A stretch of DNA of 64,000 nucleotides. Source: Rhodoferax mekongensis (lineage in GTDB: Bacteria > Pseudomonadota > Gammaproteobacteria > Burkholderiales > Burkholderiaceae_C). Location of the stretch: contig NZ_CP132507.1 in NCBI RefSeq assembly GCF_032191775.1, positions 2,071,001 through 2,135,000 on the forward strand, read 5' to 3'. The position numbers and the translations under genes are program-made. Below, piece after piece: positions 1-8,953 of this stretch. The notes beneath the pieces were generated by a model that did no database searches, had not been told where the DNA came from, and saw only the letters and a program-made list of their open reading frames with translations. Within the stretch, counting starts at the first letter, position 1. Every line of letters starts with the position of its first letter.

Positions 1-207
1 GACAACGCGCGTGCGGCGGGGGGAATCGAAGCCGAGGACAGGCACGGGGTACGACGGTTTTTCCCCTGTACCACTTTGTCCATCGGGGCTGTGGTGGTTG
101 ACGGTCAGCACTTCACCCGTGCGGAGGACGTGGCCAACCTGGCCGCCATGGCCAAGCACGAGGCCAAACTGTCCACTACCGGTTTACACGAAACAGTGCT
201 GGCTTAG
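1..207 (+). CDS. C-terminal end of a GGDEF-like domain protein (partial)
   Basis: Frame 1 is open from the window edge to a TAG stop at 205-207, giving about 68 residues. The segment TTLSIGAVVVDG followed by a helix with LAAMAKHEAKL resembles the last beta strand and helix of a GGDEF domain (SIG..., then ADxALYxAK). The diguanylate cyclase signature itself lies outside the window, so activity cannot be judged. I recall similar endings in EAL-CBS-GGDEF proteins, but this is from memory. The stop overlaps the ppx stop on the other strand by two bases, so the two genes are convergent with no spacer and no room for a separate terminator. An alternative open frame at 11-217 covers the same DNA but encodes a low-complexity Trp/Pro-rich peptide and is rejected. 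Confidence 0.55.
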   Translation, partial: DNARAAGGIEAEDRHGVRRFFPCTTLSIGAVVVDGQHFTRAEDVANLAAMAKHEAKLSTTGLHETVLA

Positions 208-1703
208 ATTCCGCTGATGTGCAGAGTCCATGGCGTTTTTTGCCATGCGAGCTCTTCTTCCCGCAACAGGTGGGCACTTTGCGGGTAGGCAGTCGCCCAA
301 GCCGTACGGCAATTCAAATGCACCTCGTGGCTGCCTGCAGCTCCGGCTGCCAGGGTCATGCCCTTGAGGTCCGGGTCGCGTCGTGCGTGGCACAGAATCA
401 CTGCCAAGCGCAGGCAAATCAGTTGCAGCACCAAATCATCCTGGGTGAGCACCGGTTCCAGTTTGCGCAGCTTGCCGCGGTGCCCCAGCACCAGCAGGCT
501 CAGGCGGTGCATCTCAGACAGCGAGAAGCCGGCAGCATCTGCGTTATCCAGAATGTAGGCCCCATGCTTGTGATAGTCGCTGTGCGAGATATGGCTGCCG
601 ATTTCGTGCAACTCCGCCGCCCAAGCCAACTTGCGCAACAGGCGTTCCGGCTCAGGAGCTTCATAGGTGCCCAGCATTTGTTGGAGCAATTGCGTCGCGA
701 CCTTGGCCACGCGTGCGCTGTGGGTGGTGTCCACATTGAATTTGGATGCTAACCGTTGCACGCTTTTGGCACGCAGGTCGCCATAGTCGCGTGCACCGCC
801 GGTCAGATCGCAGATCAGGCCGTGGCGCAAACCGCCGGTGGCCTGTTGCATTTCTGAAATTCCCAGCAGGCTGAAAATAGCCCGCATCACGCTCAGGCCA
901 CCGCCAATGATGGCGCGGCGGTCTTCACGCATGCCGGCAATACGCAGGCGGTCCGCACTTTGCGCGCTTACCAGTCGCTCCAGCAGCCAGTCCAAGCCCT
1001 CCTGGGTTAGTACGCCTTCAGGCCAGCCGGCGGCCACCAGCACATCGCCAATGGCGCCCACGGTGCCTGCGGAACCGTATGCGGTGTCCCACAGGTCCGG
1101 GTGGTAGGCATCGAATGCTTCATCCAATACTGCTTTGGCGGCGACTTCGGCAATCTCAAATGCTTTGCGGGAGAAGGTGCCGTCCGGGAAGTAGCGTTTG
1201 GACCACGCAATGCTGCCCACGCGGTAGGACTCCATGGTGCCGGGCACCAGGCCTTGCCCCAGAATGAGTTCGGTGGAGCGGCCCCCCACATCAATGACCA
1301 GTCGGCGTTCATCACTGGCGGGCAGCATGTGTGCCACGCCTTGGTAAATCAGCCGGGCTTCTTCCCGGCCGGAAATCACGTCGATCGGAAAACCCAGCAC
1401 GGCGTTGGCTTTTTCCAGGAATACGTCGCGGTTGCGGGCTTCACGCAAGGTTTGGGTGGCAACTGCTTTGACTTCGTGCGGCTTGAAGCCCGCCAAACGC
1501 TCCCCGAACCGAGCCAGACACTCCCATCCGGCCTGCATGGCGGCCGGGGTGAGGTTGCGCTCTTCGTCGAGCCCGCCCCCTTGGCGCACGGTTTCTTTCA
1601 GGTATTCGGTGCGCTGGAATTCGCCGTGGTCCACCCGTCCGATTTCGAGCCTGAAGCTGTTGGAGCCCAAGTCCACTGCAGCCAGGCGGTTTCCGTTGTT
1701 CAT
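204..1703 (-). CDS. ppx: Exopolyphosphatase, Ppx/GppA family
   Basis: This 499-residue cytoplasmic protein should remove terminal phosphate from polyphosphate, and members of the family may also act on pppGpp. The actin-like fold is visible: the first phosphate-binding loop DLGSNSFRL is at residues 11-19, a Glu-rich loop SGREEARLIY at about 111-120 holds the catalytic Glu, and the second phosphate loop DVGGRSTEL is at 138-146. The C-terminal third, with TTHSARVAKVA and AELHEIGSHIS, is the HD-like helical domain usual for the long form of the family. The length is normal. It starts at ATG 1703, shortly after the upstream binding-protein gene on the same strand. Only two minus-strand genes separate it from the Pho operon, which suggests a shared role in phosphate storage. 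Confidence 0.93.
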   Translation of the reverse strand: MNNGNRLAAVDLGSNSFRLEIGRVDHGEFQRTEYLKETVRQGGGLDEERNLTPAAMQAGWECLARFGERLAGFKPHEVKAVATQTLREARNRDVFLEKANAVLGFPIDVISGREEARLIYQGVAHMLPASDERRLVIDVGGRSTELILGQGLVPGTMESYRVGSIAWSKRYFPDGTFSRKAFEIAEVAAKAVLDEAFDAYHPDLWDTAYGSAGTVGAIGDVLVAAGWPEGVLTQEGLDWLLERLVSAQSADRLRIAGMREDRRAIIGGGLSVMRAIFSLLGISEMQQATGGLRHGLICDLTGGARDYGDLRAKSVQRLASKFNVDTTHSARVAKVATQLLQQMLGTYEAPEPERLLRKLAWAAELHEIGSHISHSDYHKHGAYILDNADAAGFSLSEMHRLSLLVLGHRGKLRKLEPVLTQDDLVLQLICLRLAVILCHARRDPDLKGMTLAAGAAGSHEVHLNCRTAWATAYPQSAHLLREEELAWQKTPWTLHISGI

Positions 1704-1745
1704 GAATAAGTCAGGTGAAAAGATTAATCGGCGTGGTGTGCATGG

Positions 1746-1768
1746 TACCCCTGCGCAAAGCAGGGGTA
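1746..1768 (-). other. 9-bp perfect hairpin between the binding-protein gene and ppx
   Basis: TACCCCTGC and GCAGGGGTA pair perfectly around a 5-base loop. The hairpin lies just after the stop of the minus-strand binding-protein gene and before ppx. No T-tract follows on the minus strand, so it is more likely an mRNA 3-prime stabiliser or processing site than an intrinsic terminator. Confidence 0.5.
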
Positions 1769-1773
1769 GAGAT

Positions 1774-2922
1774 TCAGCCCACTATTTTGCCGTCTGCGCC
1801 CAACATGCTTTGGGTGACGAGGACACCGGTGCGTTTGCGGGTGTCCGGGTTCAGTCGCAAACCCGCGAGTTCCAAGGGTTGGCGTTTGGCAAAGGCCTGA
1901 AACACATTGGGGCGGTTCAGGCTGCCTTCTACCGTCTGGAGCATCTCAGCACAGTAGCGTGCCGACACAAAGCCGGCCAGGCTTTGGGCGGTGGGCGGCT
2001 CGTCATACAGGCGGCCGAGCACTTCGCGGTAGTTGCGCACGATGGGCAGGTTACTGTTCACGGCCGGCACACTCTGGGTGGCGATCACGGGGGTGAAGCG
2101 TGACACGCCCAATTGCTGCAAAGCGACCACATTCACATCCGACATGGCGATGATGTAGCGCTGAGCGGCTTGCTTTTCGATACCTTGGGCGAATTGGGCC
2201 AGTTCCGGCGTGCCGCCCAGAAAAATCAGGATGCGCGGGCTTTGGGCATTGAGAGTGGTGGCCAAGCTGTCCAGGGTCGTCGTGGGCGCGTAGGTTCGGA
2301 CCTTGAGCTTGAGCTCGGTGGCGGCACGCTCCACGTCTTCGCGGTAGGTGGCCAACTCCGAGGTGCTGCCATACACGGCGCCAACTTCCTGCACGCCCAT
2401 GACAGAGAGCGACTTGATGGCGTAGGCAATCTGCTCCTGCCGTGTGGCAAAAATGCTGAAGGTGTTATCGGCGCCATCACCGGGGTTGTGCAGCCAAGGC
2501 GCTACGTGGGGCAAATCGGGCAGTTCGCGTCGCAATACAGCAGCCAACTGGGCAGCCACTTTGTCGCCCACAGTGCCGACGGCTGCGACGCATTCGTTCA
2601 TGCCCTTGAGCGCGTCCGCCACGCCCCGCAAGGACTTGGCGCTGCCATCCACTTCCAGCACCATGTGACGTACCGCCTTGTTACGGAGGCCCCCGCGCGC
2701 ATTCAGGTCCTGCCAGGCAGCGCGGGATCCGACCAAAAAGTCCCGGGAAACGTCGATTTGTGAGGCTGACACGTCCACCACTTGCACAACCACGGGGCCA
2801 TTGGAAGCGGAAGCTGCCTTGTTGCCCTGGGCAAAAGCGGCAGGCGCTGCAAGGGCAGAACTGCCCAGGGTAATTTGGGCGAGCAGGGAGCGGCGGGTCA
2901 GGCGGTACGACGTCTGGAACAT
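1774..2922 (-). CDS. Periplasmic ligand-binding protein, Leu/Ile/Val-receptor (Peripla_BP_6) type
   Basis: This 382-residue protein has a signal region with a twin-arginine-like stretch TRRSLLAQ followed by a hydrophobic core and AFAQG, so export by Tat or Sec is likely. The mature part has the type I periplasmic-binding-protein pattern: a first strand VVQVVDVSASQIDVSRDFLVG, then GARAAWQDLNARGGL-like features, a mid-domain SVMGVQEVGAVYG, and a late segment LAGFVSARYCAEML. Such proteins normally feed branched-chain amino-acid or amide ABC importers, but no permease or ATPase gene is nearby, so the ligand is unknown and a sensory role is possible. It is followed by ppx on the same strand. Upstream lies a 43-bp dispersed repeat and then the fasciclin gene. 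Confidence 0.8.
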   Translation of the reverse strand: MFQTSYRLTRRSLLAQITLGSSALAAPAAFAQGNKAASASNGPVVVQVVDVSASQIDVSRDFLVGSRAAWQDLNARGGLRNKAVRHMVLEVDGSAKSLRGVADALKGMNECVAAVGTVGDKVAAQLAAVLRRELPDLPHVAPWLHNPGDGADNTFSIFATRQEQIAYAIKSLSVMGVQEVGAVYGSTSELATYREDVERAATELKLKVRTYAPTTTLDSLATTLNAQSPRILIFLGGTPELAQFAQGIEKQAAQRYIIAMSDVNVVALQQLGVSRFTPVIATQSVPAVNSNLPIVRNYREVLGRLYDEPPTAQSLAGFVSARYCAEMLQTVEGSLNRPNVFQAFAKRQPLELAGLRLNPDTRKRTGVLVTQSMLGADGKIVG

Positions 2923-2936
2923 GTAGTAATTGGATT

Positions 2937-2979
2937 GCTATAAAAAGAATAGCTGCTGGCGCACGTTCTATGTGCGCCA
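2937..2979 (-). repeat. 43-bp dispersed element, copy A (intergenic, reverse orientation)
   Basis: Read on the minus strand this is TGGCGC-N10-TGCGC-N3-CAGCTATT...-ATAGC, with the same length and block spacing as the other copies. It lies between the fasciclin stop (3008) and the start of the binding-protein gene (2922). In this copy the bases around the element extend into a 14-bp perfect stem (2951-2964 with 2972-2985) around a 7-base loop, so it could end or protect the fasciclin transcript. Confidence 0.8.
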
Positions 2980-3007
2980 GCAGCTCATTTGCTTGTTGCT
3001 TTGAGAC

Positions 3008-3502
3008 TTATTTCGCCGGCGGCAGCAACACGGTGTCGACCACGTGCACCACACCGTTGGTGGCAAGCAGGTCAGCGTCGGTCACGGCAGCGTTCTCTAC
3101 GGTGACAAAAGTTCCGGCCTTGGAAACTGCGAGAACTGCGCCATTCAGCGATTTCACATTGCTGTTTTTGATGTCCGCAGCAGCCAGCTTGCCCGGCACC
3201 ACGTGGAATGTCAGTACGGCCTTGAGTTTTTCGGGGTTGGCGGCCAGTTCGTCCAGGGTTTTGGCTGGCACAGCCTTGAATGCGTCGTTGCTGGGCGCAA
3301 ACACGGTGAATGGGCCCGCGCCTTTAAGCGCTTCTGTAAGTCCGGCTTTGGACACCAGGGAGTTCAGGGTGCTCAGAGAAGGGGTGCGGGCGATGGTGTC
3401 AGCCACGCTGACGGGCTGGGACACGGTGGCGCAACCGCTCAAGCCGGCCAGGACAGTGGCTGCGACGATGAGTGTGCGGCGGGAGAGGGCGAATACGGAC
3501 AT
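3008..3502 (-). CDS. Fasciclin (FAS1) domain lipoprotein
   Basis: The protein is about 164 residues. After a short basic start, a hydrophobic signal ends in the lipobox LAGLSGC, so the mature protein should be lipid-anchored in the envelope. The rest is one FAS1 domain: TPSLSTLNSLVSKAGL, then the diagnostic GPFTVFAPSNDAF, LTFHVVPGKL, and the closing NGVVHVVDTVLLP. FAS1 domains are adhesion or surface-interaction modules and the partner is unknown. I chose ATG 3502 because GGAG lies six bases upstream. The frame can be extended to TTG 3514, but that codon overlaps the ribosome-binding site. A possible Pho box sits in front of the gene on its own strand, so phosphate control is conceivable. Confidence 0.85.
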   Translation of the reverse strand: MSVFALSRRTLIVAATVLAGLSGCATVSQPVSVADTIARTPSLSTLNSLVSKAGLTEALKGAGPFTVFAPSNDAFKAVPAKTLDELAANPEKLKAVLTFHVVPGKLAAADIKNSNVKSLNGAVLAVSKAGTFVTVENAAVTDADLLATNGVVHVVDTVLLPPAK

Positions 3503-3545
3503 GGCGGGCTCCAAGGTTGAAAACCGCAGAGCGTAAGTATCTTTT

Positions 3546-3563
3546 GCGTCAGTTTTGTGACAA
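3546..3563 (-). promoter_or_regulatory. Possible Pho box upstream of the fasciclin gene
   Basis: On the minus strand the sequence reads TTGTCAC-AAAA-CTGACGC, two heptamers 11 bp apart. The first fits the PhoB half-site CTGTCAY well and the second only partly. It lies about 45 bp before the fasciclin ATG. It is weaker than the box facing pstS, but the two face opposite ways in one 197-bp intergenic region. Confidence 0.4.
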
Positions 3564-3622
3564 AAGTTTGAAAATCGGGCTTGGCGAAGCTCCTTTGCTT
3601 GCCCCTTTGCATTGGATGCGCT

Positions 3623-3640
3623 TCGTCACATACTTGTCAT
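3623..3640 (+). promoter_or_regulatory. Pho box of the pst operon
   Basis: TCGTCAC-ATAC-TTGTCAT is a direct repeat of two near-consensus PhoB half-sites (CTGTCAY) with an 11-bp period, about 60 bp before the pstS ATG. Its position suggests it replaces or overlaps the -35 element, as in known Pho promoters. A plausible -10 lies in TTAAAGT at about 3650. The operon encodes PhoB itself, so this would be autoregulatory. Confidence 0.7.
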
Positions 3641-3699
3641 AAAAGATTCTTAAAGTTCAACCTGTTCGAATTTTCCAACCCTACGTCTAAAGGCTTCCC

Positions 3700-4743
3700 A
3701 TGACATTGACATTTCAACGCATCGCCTTGGCTGCCGGAGTAAGTGCTGCTCTGGCTGCTTCCGGTTTCGCCACTGCTCAGGAAATCACCGGTGCGGGCGC
3801 TTCTTTCCCTGCACCGATCTATTCCAAGTGGGCTTCTGACTACAACAAGGCCACTGGCGTGAAGGTGAACTACCAGTCCATCGGCTCCGGTGGTGGTATC
3901 AAACAAATCGACTCCAAGACCGTGGATTTCGGCGCTTCTGACGCTCCCCTGACTGACGACGTTTTGAAGTCCAAAGGTCAAATGCAGTTCCCCACCGTTT
4001 TGGGCGGTGTGGTTCCCGTGATTAACGTGAAGGGTATTGAACCCGGCACCCTGAAGCTCAACGGCCAAGTGTTGGGCGACATCTACTTGGGTAAAGTGGC
4101 CAAGTGGAACGATCCTGCCATCAAGGCTTTGAACCCCAGCTTGAATCTGCCAGACGCTCCTATTGCCCAAGTGCGCCGTGCGGACGGTTCGGGTACCACC
4201 TTCATCTTCACCAACTACTTGAGCAAAGTGAACGCCGAGTGGAAGTCCAAAGTGGGTGAAGGTACAGCGGTGAACTGGCCTGTAGGCGCAGGTGGCAAGG
4301 GCAATGAAGGTGTGGCTGCATTCGTGGCACGCCTGCCCAATTCCATGGGTTACGTGGAGTACTCCTACGTCAAGCAAAACAAGCTGAACTACGCCATCAT
4401 GCAAAACGCTGCCGGCAACTTTGTGAAGCCTGAAGACGACACTTTCAAGGCAGCGGCTGCAGGCGCTGACTGGAACAAGACCTTCTATCAGATCTTGACC
4501 AACCAGCCCGGCAAGGATGCATGGCCTATCAGCGGTGCTACCTTCATTTTGATGCACCTGAAACAAGACAAGCCAGCTAACGCTTCTGAGACCCTCAAGT
4601 TCTTTAACTGGGCTTACACCAACGGTGCCAAGGCTGCTGAAGATTTGGATTACGTGCCTATGCCTCCAGCTGTGGTTGCCGCCATCCAGAAATCCTGGGG
4701 CGAAATTAAGGATGGCGCTGGCAAGCCCATCGCTTTCAAGTAA
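3700..4743 (+). CDS. pstS: Phosphate ABC transporter substrate-binding protein PstS
   Basis: This periplasmic phosphate receptor delivers inorganic phosphate to PstCAB. The first 27 residues form a Sec signal peptide ending in ATAQE. The phosphate-binding loops are visible: GAGASFPAPIYSKW at the start of the mature chain, SIGSGGGIKQI, GASDAPL, and RADGSGTTFIFTNYL. The length of 347 residues is normal. It is the first gene behind the Pho box and is followed after 36 bases by pstC. The codon use is rich in strongly preferred codons, as expected for a protein made in large amounts under phosphate starvation. Confidence 0.97.
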   Translation: MTLTFQRIALAAGVSAALAASGFATAQEITGAGASFPAPIYSKWASDYNKATGVKVNYQSIGSGGGIKQIDSKTVDFGASDAPLTDDVLKSKGQMQFPTVLGGVVPVINVKGIEPGTLKLNGQVLGDIYLGKVAKWNDPAIKALNPSLNLPDAPIAQVRRADGSGTTFIFTNYLSKVNAEWKSKVGEGTAVNWPVGAGGKGNEGVAAFVARLPNSMGYVEYSYVKQNKLNYAIMQNAAGNFVKPEDDTFKAAAAGADWNKTFYQILTNQPGKDAWPISGATFILMHLKQDKPANASETLKFFNWAYTNGAKAAEDLDYVPMPPAVVAAIQKSWGEIKDGAGKPIAFK

Positions 4744-4779
4744 GCCGCTGTTGAATTGACACTGACGGAGGAAATCCCC

Positions 4780-5811
4780 ATGTCATCTACACTCGTCCAT
4801 GGGGATTCCCCGAGTCAGAACACTGTTCAACAATCTTCCCGCGTCATGATAAAACCACCCCCGATGAAACGTGCCCGTTCAGGGCCTCTGGCTGACCGCA
4901 TGTTCGGTTGGGCGGCCAAAGCCTCCGCTCTAGTCACCCTGGTCCTGCTGGTGTCCATTTTGGTTACTCTGACCATGAGCGCCTGGCCGGCGATCAGCAA
5001 GTACGGACTCTCCTTTTTGACCAGCACCACTTGGGACCCCGTACAAGAGGATTTCGGTGGCTTGGTCATGATCTACGGCACCTTGGCAACTTCGTTGATC
5101 GCACTTTTGATTGCGGTCCCCGTCAGCTTCGGTATTGCTTTGTTTTTGACAGAGTTGTCACCCGCGTGGCTCAAGCGTCCCTTGGGCACTGCCATTGAGT
5201 TGTTGGCTGCCGTGCCGTCCATTGTGTACGGCATGTGGGGGCTTTTGGTGTTCGGCCCGGTGTTGGCCACCTATGTGCAGCAACCCATTCAAGCCTGGAC
5301 GGCTGGCGTTCCATACGTCGGCGCATTTTTCTCCGGTCCACCCGTGGGTATCGGCATTTTGTCGGCCGGCATTATTCTGGCCATCATGATCATTCCCTTC
5401 ATTGCATCCGTCATGCGTGATGTGTTTGAAGTGACCCCACCCATGCTCAAAGAGTCCGCTTACGGTCTTGGGGCCACAACCTGGGAAGTCGTATCCAAGG
5501 TGGTTTTGCCTTACACCAAGACCGGTGTCATTGGCGGCATCATGTTGGGCTTGGGGCGTGCCATTGGCGAGACCATGGCAGTAACCTTTGTGATCGGTAA
5601 CTTCAACCAACTGGATTCGCTCAGCCTGTTCCAGGCAGCGAACAGCATTACCTCTGCACTGGCCAATGAATTCGCCGAAGCCGGTGAAGGCTTGCACCAA
5701 GCGTCACTGATGTACTTGGGTCTGGTGCTGTTCTTTATCACCTTTGTGATCCTCTCTTTGTCCAAGCTTCTGCTGGCGCAATTGCGCAAGTCGGAAGGAG
5801 CCAAGTCATGA
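4780..5811 (+). CDS. pstC: Phosphate ABC transporter permease PstC
   Basis: This inner-membrane permease subunit of the high-affinity phosphate importer is about 343 residues, with an N-terminal cytoplasmic extension and six or more hydrophobic helices. The first helix is around [15 protein letters not shown]. The BPD_transp_1 coupling loop that contacts PstB is recognisable in [20 protein letters not shown] followed by [16 protein letters not shown] chose ATG 4780 because GGAGG lies eight bases upstream; an in-frame upstream codon at 4756 has no such site. It overlaps pstA by four bases (ATGA), which indicates coupled translation. Confidence 0.95.
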   Translation: MSSTLVHGDSPSQNTVQQSSRVMIKPPPMKRARSGPLADRMFGWAAKASALVTLVLLVSILVTLTMSAWPAISKYGLSFLTSTTWDPVQEDFGGLVMIYGTLATSLIALLIAVPVSFGIALFLTELSPAWLKRPLGTAIELLAAVPSIVYGMWGLLVFGPVLATYVQQPIQAWTAGVPYVGAFFSGPPVGIGILSAGIILAIMIIPFIASVMRDVFEVTPPMLKESAYGLGATTWEVVSKVVLPYTKTGVIGGIMLGLGRAIGETMAVTFVIGNFNQLDSLSLFQAANSITSALANEFAEAGEGLHQASLMYLGLVLFFITFVILSLSKLLLAQLRKSEGAKS

Positions 5812-6668
5812 GCGCAACTTTGTCTGAAATCCGTACCGCGCGCTTTGCGTATCGCAAGCGCGTCAACGTGGTCGCAACGGCGCTGGCCTTGGCCGCCATG
5901 GCGTTCGGCTTGTTCTGGCTGTTCTGGATCCTCTGGGAAACAGTCCGCCTGGGGCTGGGTGGCTTGTCCATCGCGACCCTGACGCAAATGACTCCGCCGC
6001 CCAATGAGGCCGGTGGTTTGGCCAACGCCATCTACGGTTCTTTGTTGATGGTGGTTCTGGCTACTTGCGTAGGCACTCCCATCGGCGTGATGGCCGGTAT
6101 TTACCTGGTCGAGTTCGACAGCAAGAGCTGGCTGGCAGCCACCGTGCGTTTTGTCAACGACATCCTCTTGTCTGCGCCCTCTATAGTGGTCGGCTTGTTT
6201 GTCTATGCCGTGGTGGTATCGCGGTTCAAGTCATTCTCCGGCTACGCAGGCATTCTGGCCTTGTCCCTGATCGTGATCCCGGTCGTGATCCGCACCACGG
6301 AAAACATGCTCCAGTTGGTTCCAGCAGGTTTGCGTGAAGCGGCCTATGCATTGGGCGCGCCCAAGTGGAAAGTGATTCTGAGCATCACTCTGAAGTCGGC
6401 CCGTGCCGGTGTGATTACCGGTGTGTTGTTGGCGGTCGCCCGCATTGCCGGCGAAACAGCGCCCTTGTTGTTCACGGCGCTGAGCAACCAGTTCTGGACG
6501 TCTTCCCTGAGCGAGCCCATGGCCAGCCTCCCGGTGACTATCTTCAAGTTCGCCATGAGCCCCTATCAAAACTGGCAACAGCTGGCTTGGGCAGGCGTGT
6601 TCCTGATCACCCTGGCTGTTTTGGGACTGAACATTCTGGCGCGGGTACTGACCCGCTCCAAAGCCTGA
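5808..6668 (+). CDS. pstA: Phosphate ABC transporter permease PstA
   Basis: This is the second permease subunit (286 residues), which pairs with PstC to form the phosphate channel. Hydrophobic helices are spread through the chain. The coupling motif [20 protein letters not shown] is followed by the permease signature region [19 protein letters not shown]. The ATG overlaps the pstC stop (ATGA). The gap to pstB is 36 bases. It is a normal family member with no irregularity seen. Confidence 0.95.
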   Translation: MSATLSEIRTARFAYRKRVNVVATALALAAMAFGLFWLFWILWETVRLGLGGLSIATLTQMTPPPNEAGGLANAIYGSLLMVVLATCVGTPIGVMAGIYLVEFDSKSWLAATVRFVNDILLSAPSIVVGLFVYAVVVSRFKSFSGYAGILALSLIVIPVVIRTTENMLQLVPAGLREAAYALGAPKWKVILSITLKSARAGVITGVLLAVARIAGETAPLLFTALSNQFWTSSLSEPMASLPVTIFKFAMSPYQNWQQLAWAGVFLITLAVLGLNILARVLTRSKA

Positions 6669-6704
6669 TGCGCACCGCGCACTGACGTTGAAAGGATTAC
6701 CTGT

Positions 6705-7484
6705 ATGTTGAACACACCTAGCGCCCCCACCAAGTCCAAGATTTCTGTCAAGGACCTGAACTTCTACTACGGCAAGTTTCACGCCCTCAAGGGCATCAAC
6801 ATGGAGATCCCGGAGAAGCGCGTGACCGCCTTCATCGGCCCCTCCGGTTGCGGCAAGTCCACTTTGTTGCGCATTTTCAACCGCATGTTTGAGCTCTACC
6901 CCGAGCAGCGCGCGGAAGGCCAGATCCTGTTGGACGGCCAGAACCTGCTGACCAGCAAGGAAGACGTGGCCTTGCTGCGTGCCAAGGTGGGTATGGTGTT
7001 CCAGAAGCCCACACCGTTCCCGATGTCCATTTACGACAACATCGCCTTCGGTGTGAAGTTGTTCGAAAACCTCAGCTCCACCGACATGGAAGAGCGCGTG
7101 GAATGGGCCTTGCGCAAGTCCGCGCTGTGGACTGAAGTGAAAGACAAGTTGCACCAAAGCGGCTCCAGCCTCTCGGGCGGTCAGCAGCAACGTTTGTGCA
7201 TTGCCCGCGGCATCGCGATCAAGCCAGAAGTCTTGTTGCTCGACGAACCTTGCTCTGCGTTGGATCCTATCTCTACTGCCAAGGTGGAAGAGCTGATTGT
7301 GGAATTGAAGAACGATTACACCGTGGTGATCGTGACCCACAACATGCAGCAAGCGGCCCGTTGCAGCGACTACACCGCTTACATGTACTTGGGCGATCTG
7401 GTCGAGTTCGGTCCTACAGAACAAATGTTCTTCAAGCCGACCCGCAAAGAAACAGAAGACTACATTACAGGCCGCTTCGGCTAA
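6705..7484 (+). CDS. pstB: Phosphate ABC transporter ATP-binding protein PstB
   Basis: This cytoplasmic ATPase powers phosphate uptake. Of its 259 residues, Walker A is GPSGCGKST, the Q-loop is [10 protein letters not shown], the ABC signature is [14 protein letters not shown], Walker B is [12 protein letters not shown] and the switch His is in [12 protein letters not shown]. The Pst-specific [14 protein letters not shown] segment is present. The start at 6705 is preceded by GAAAGGA. phoU follows after 16 bases. With PstS, PstC, PstA and PhoU it also acts in the phosphate-sensing complex that holds PhoR inactive when phosphate is plentiful. Confidence 0.97.
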   Translation: MLNTPSAPTKSKISVKDLNFYYGKFHALKGINMEIPEKRVTAFIGPSGCGKSTLLRIFNRMFELYPEQRAEGQILLDGQNLLTSKEDVALLRAKVGMVFQKPTPFPMSIYDNIAFGVKLFENLSSTDMEERVEWALRKSALWTEVKDKLHQSGSSLSGGQQQRLCIARGIAIKPEVLLLDEPCSALDPISTAKVEELIVELKNDYTVVIVTHNMQQAARCSDYTAYMYLGDLVEFGPTEQMFFKPTRKETEDYITGRFG

Positions 7485-7500
7485 GCAAGGAGAGGACCCC

Positions 7501-8202
7501 ATGCCAGATAAACACCTATCAACGCAGTTCGACAGCGAACTGACCTCGGTTTCGTCGCAAGTGATGGAGCTGGGTGGGTTAGTTGAATCCCAGATCCGCC
7601 AGGCAATCTACGCACTGTCGCAATTCAGCGTGGAAGTGGCTGACGAAGTCACAGCCCGCGAAGCTCGCGTGAACGCCATGGAACTGGAAATCGATCGTGA
7701 TCTCTCCAGCATCATCGCCCGTCGCCAACCGACTGCCCGCGATCTGCGTTTATTGATTGCCATCTCCAAGACCACTGCCAACCTTGAGCGTGTGGGGGAT
7801 GAAGCGGAGAAGATCGCTCGTATGGTGCGTTCCATCATTCACAGTGGCGCACCCCGTTCTTTGCCTTCCTTGGAGCTGCGCGTCGCCGCCGACCTGGCTT
7901 CCGGTTTGTTGAACAAGGCGCTGGATGCATTTGCCCGCTTGGATGTGAACGCTGCAGTGTCTATTCTTAAAGAAGACGACCTGATCGATGCCGAGTTCGA
8001 TGGCTTCGTGCGCAAGCTGGTGACCTACATGATGGAAGACCCGCGCATGATTTCCCCCAGCTTGGACTTGTTGTTCCTGGCGAAGGCGATCGAGCGTATC
8101 GGCGATCACTCCAAGAACATCGCCGAGTTCATCATCTACGTGGTCAAGGGTGAAGATGTGCGTCACTCGACCATGGAAAAAATCGAGTCTGTCGTCAAAT
8201 GA
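7501..8202 (+). CDS. phoU: Phosphate signalling regulator PhoU
   Basis: This 233-residue all-helical protein links the Pst transporter to the PhoR kinase and represses the Pho response in high phosphate. Two repeats of the PhoU three-helix unit are visible, each with a metal-binding E/DxxxD cluster: the first around NAMELEIDRDL and the ARDLRLLIAISKTTANLERVGDEAEKIARM helix, the second around DDLIDAEFDGFVRKL and FLAKAIERIGDHSKNIAEF. AAGGAGAGGA precedes the start. The stop overlaps the phoB ATG by four bases, so phoU and phoB are translationally coupled. Confidence 0.96.
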   Translation: MPDKHLSTQFDSELTSVSSQVMELGGLVESQIRQAIYALSQFSVEVADEVTAREARVNAMELEIDRDLSSIIARRQPTARDLRLLIAISKTTANLERVGDEAEKIARMVRSIIHSGAPRSLPSLELRVAADLASGLLNKALDAFARLDVNAAVSILKEDDLIDAEFDGFVRKLVTYMMEDPRMISPSLDLLFLAKAIERIGDHSKNIAEFIIYVVKGEDVRHSTMEKIESVVK

Positions 8203-8936
8203 AAACCATGCCCGCCGTTCTGGTGGTCGAAGATGAATCGGCCATTGCTGAGTTGATTGCAGTGAATCTTAGGCATAACGGGTTCCGGCCTCGTTGGGCT
8301 ATGGACAGTGACTCTGCGCAGCGCGAGATCGATGCGGGCGTGCCGGATTTGATTCTTCTGGACTGGATGTTGCCCGGCGAAAGCGGCTTGACCTTGGCCA
8401 AGCGCTGGCGTGCTGACGCTCGAACCAAAGAGGTCCCCATCATCATGCTCACAGCCCGTGGTGATGAGGCGGATCGGGTTGCCGGCTTGGACGCAGGGGC
8501 GGATGATTACATTGCGAAACCCTTTTCCACGAAGGAGTTGCTGGCCCGTGTACGCGCAGTCTTGCGCCGCCGTACGCCAGAGAGCGCCGGTGAGGCGCTC
8601 ACGATTGCGGGCCTTACGCTGGATCCTTCGACACACCGGGTTTCATTTGAAGACACTCCTCTGAAGCTGGGCCCTACAGAGTTCAAGCTGTTGCATTACC
8701 TTATGGGACATGCTGAGCGGGTGCATAGCCGGGCGCAACTGCTGGACAACGTCTGGGGTGATCACGTCTACATCGAAGAGCGTACTGTGGATGTGCACGT
8801 CAAACGTTTACGTGAAGCTTTGGCGCACGCCGGTCCCATGGTGGAGACGGTGCGCGGTGCAGGCTATCGCTTGACGGCAAAGCCCGCCATTCCGGTTCAA
8901 ACTGTTGTGCAGACTGCTGCCCGGGCGAGCGCCTGA
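8199..8936 (+). CDS. phoB: Phosphate regulon response regulator PhoB
   Basis: This 245-residue OmpR-type response regulator should bind Pho boxes such as that at 3623-3640. The receiver domain has VVEDESAIAELI at the start, the phospho-acceptor Asp in LILLDWMLPG at about residue 53, the switch Thr in IIMLTARGDEADR and the Lys in DDYIAKPFS. The C-terminal winged helix has PTEFKLLHYLM, RAQLLDNVWGDHVYIEERTVDVHVKRLREAL and VRGAGYRL. The C-terminus carries about 20 residues beyond the usual end. The start overlaps phoU, and phoR follows after 17 bases. Confidence 0.96.
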   Translation: MKTMPAVLVVEDESAIAELIAVNLRHNGFRPRWAMDSDSAQREIDAGVPDLILLDWMLPGESGLTLAKRWRADARTKEVPIIMLTARGDEADRVAGLDAGADDYIAKPFSTKELLARVRAVLRRRTPESAGEALTIAGLTLDPSTHRVSFEDTPLKLGPTEFKLLHYLMGHAERVHSRAQLLDNVWGDHVYIEERTVDVHVKRLREALAHAGPMVETVRGAGYRLTAKPAIPVQTVVQTAARASA

Positions 8937-8953
8937 GCGATTACAGTTCACGA

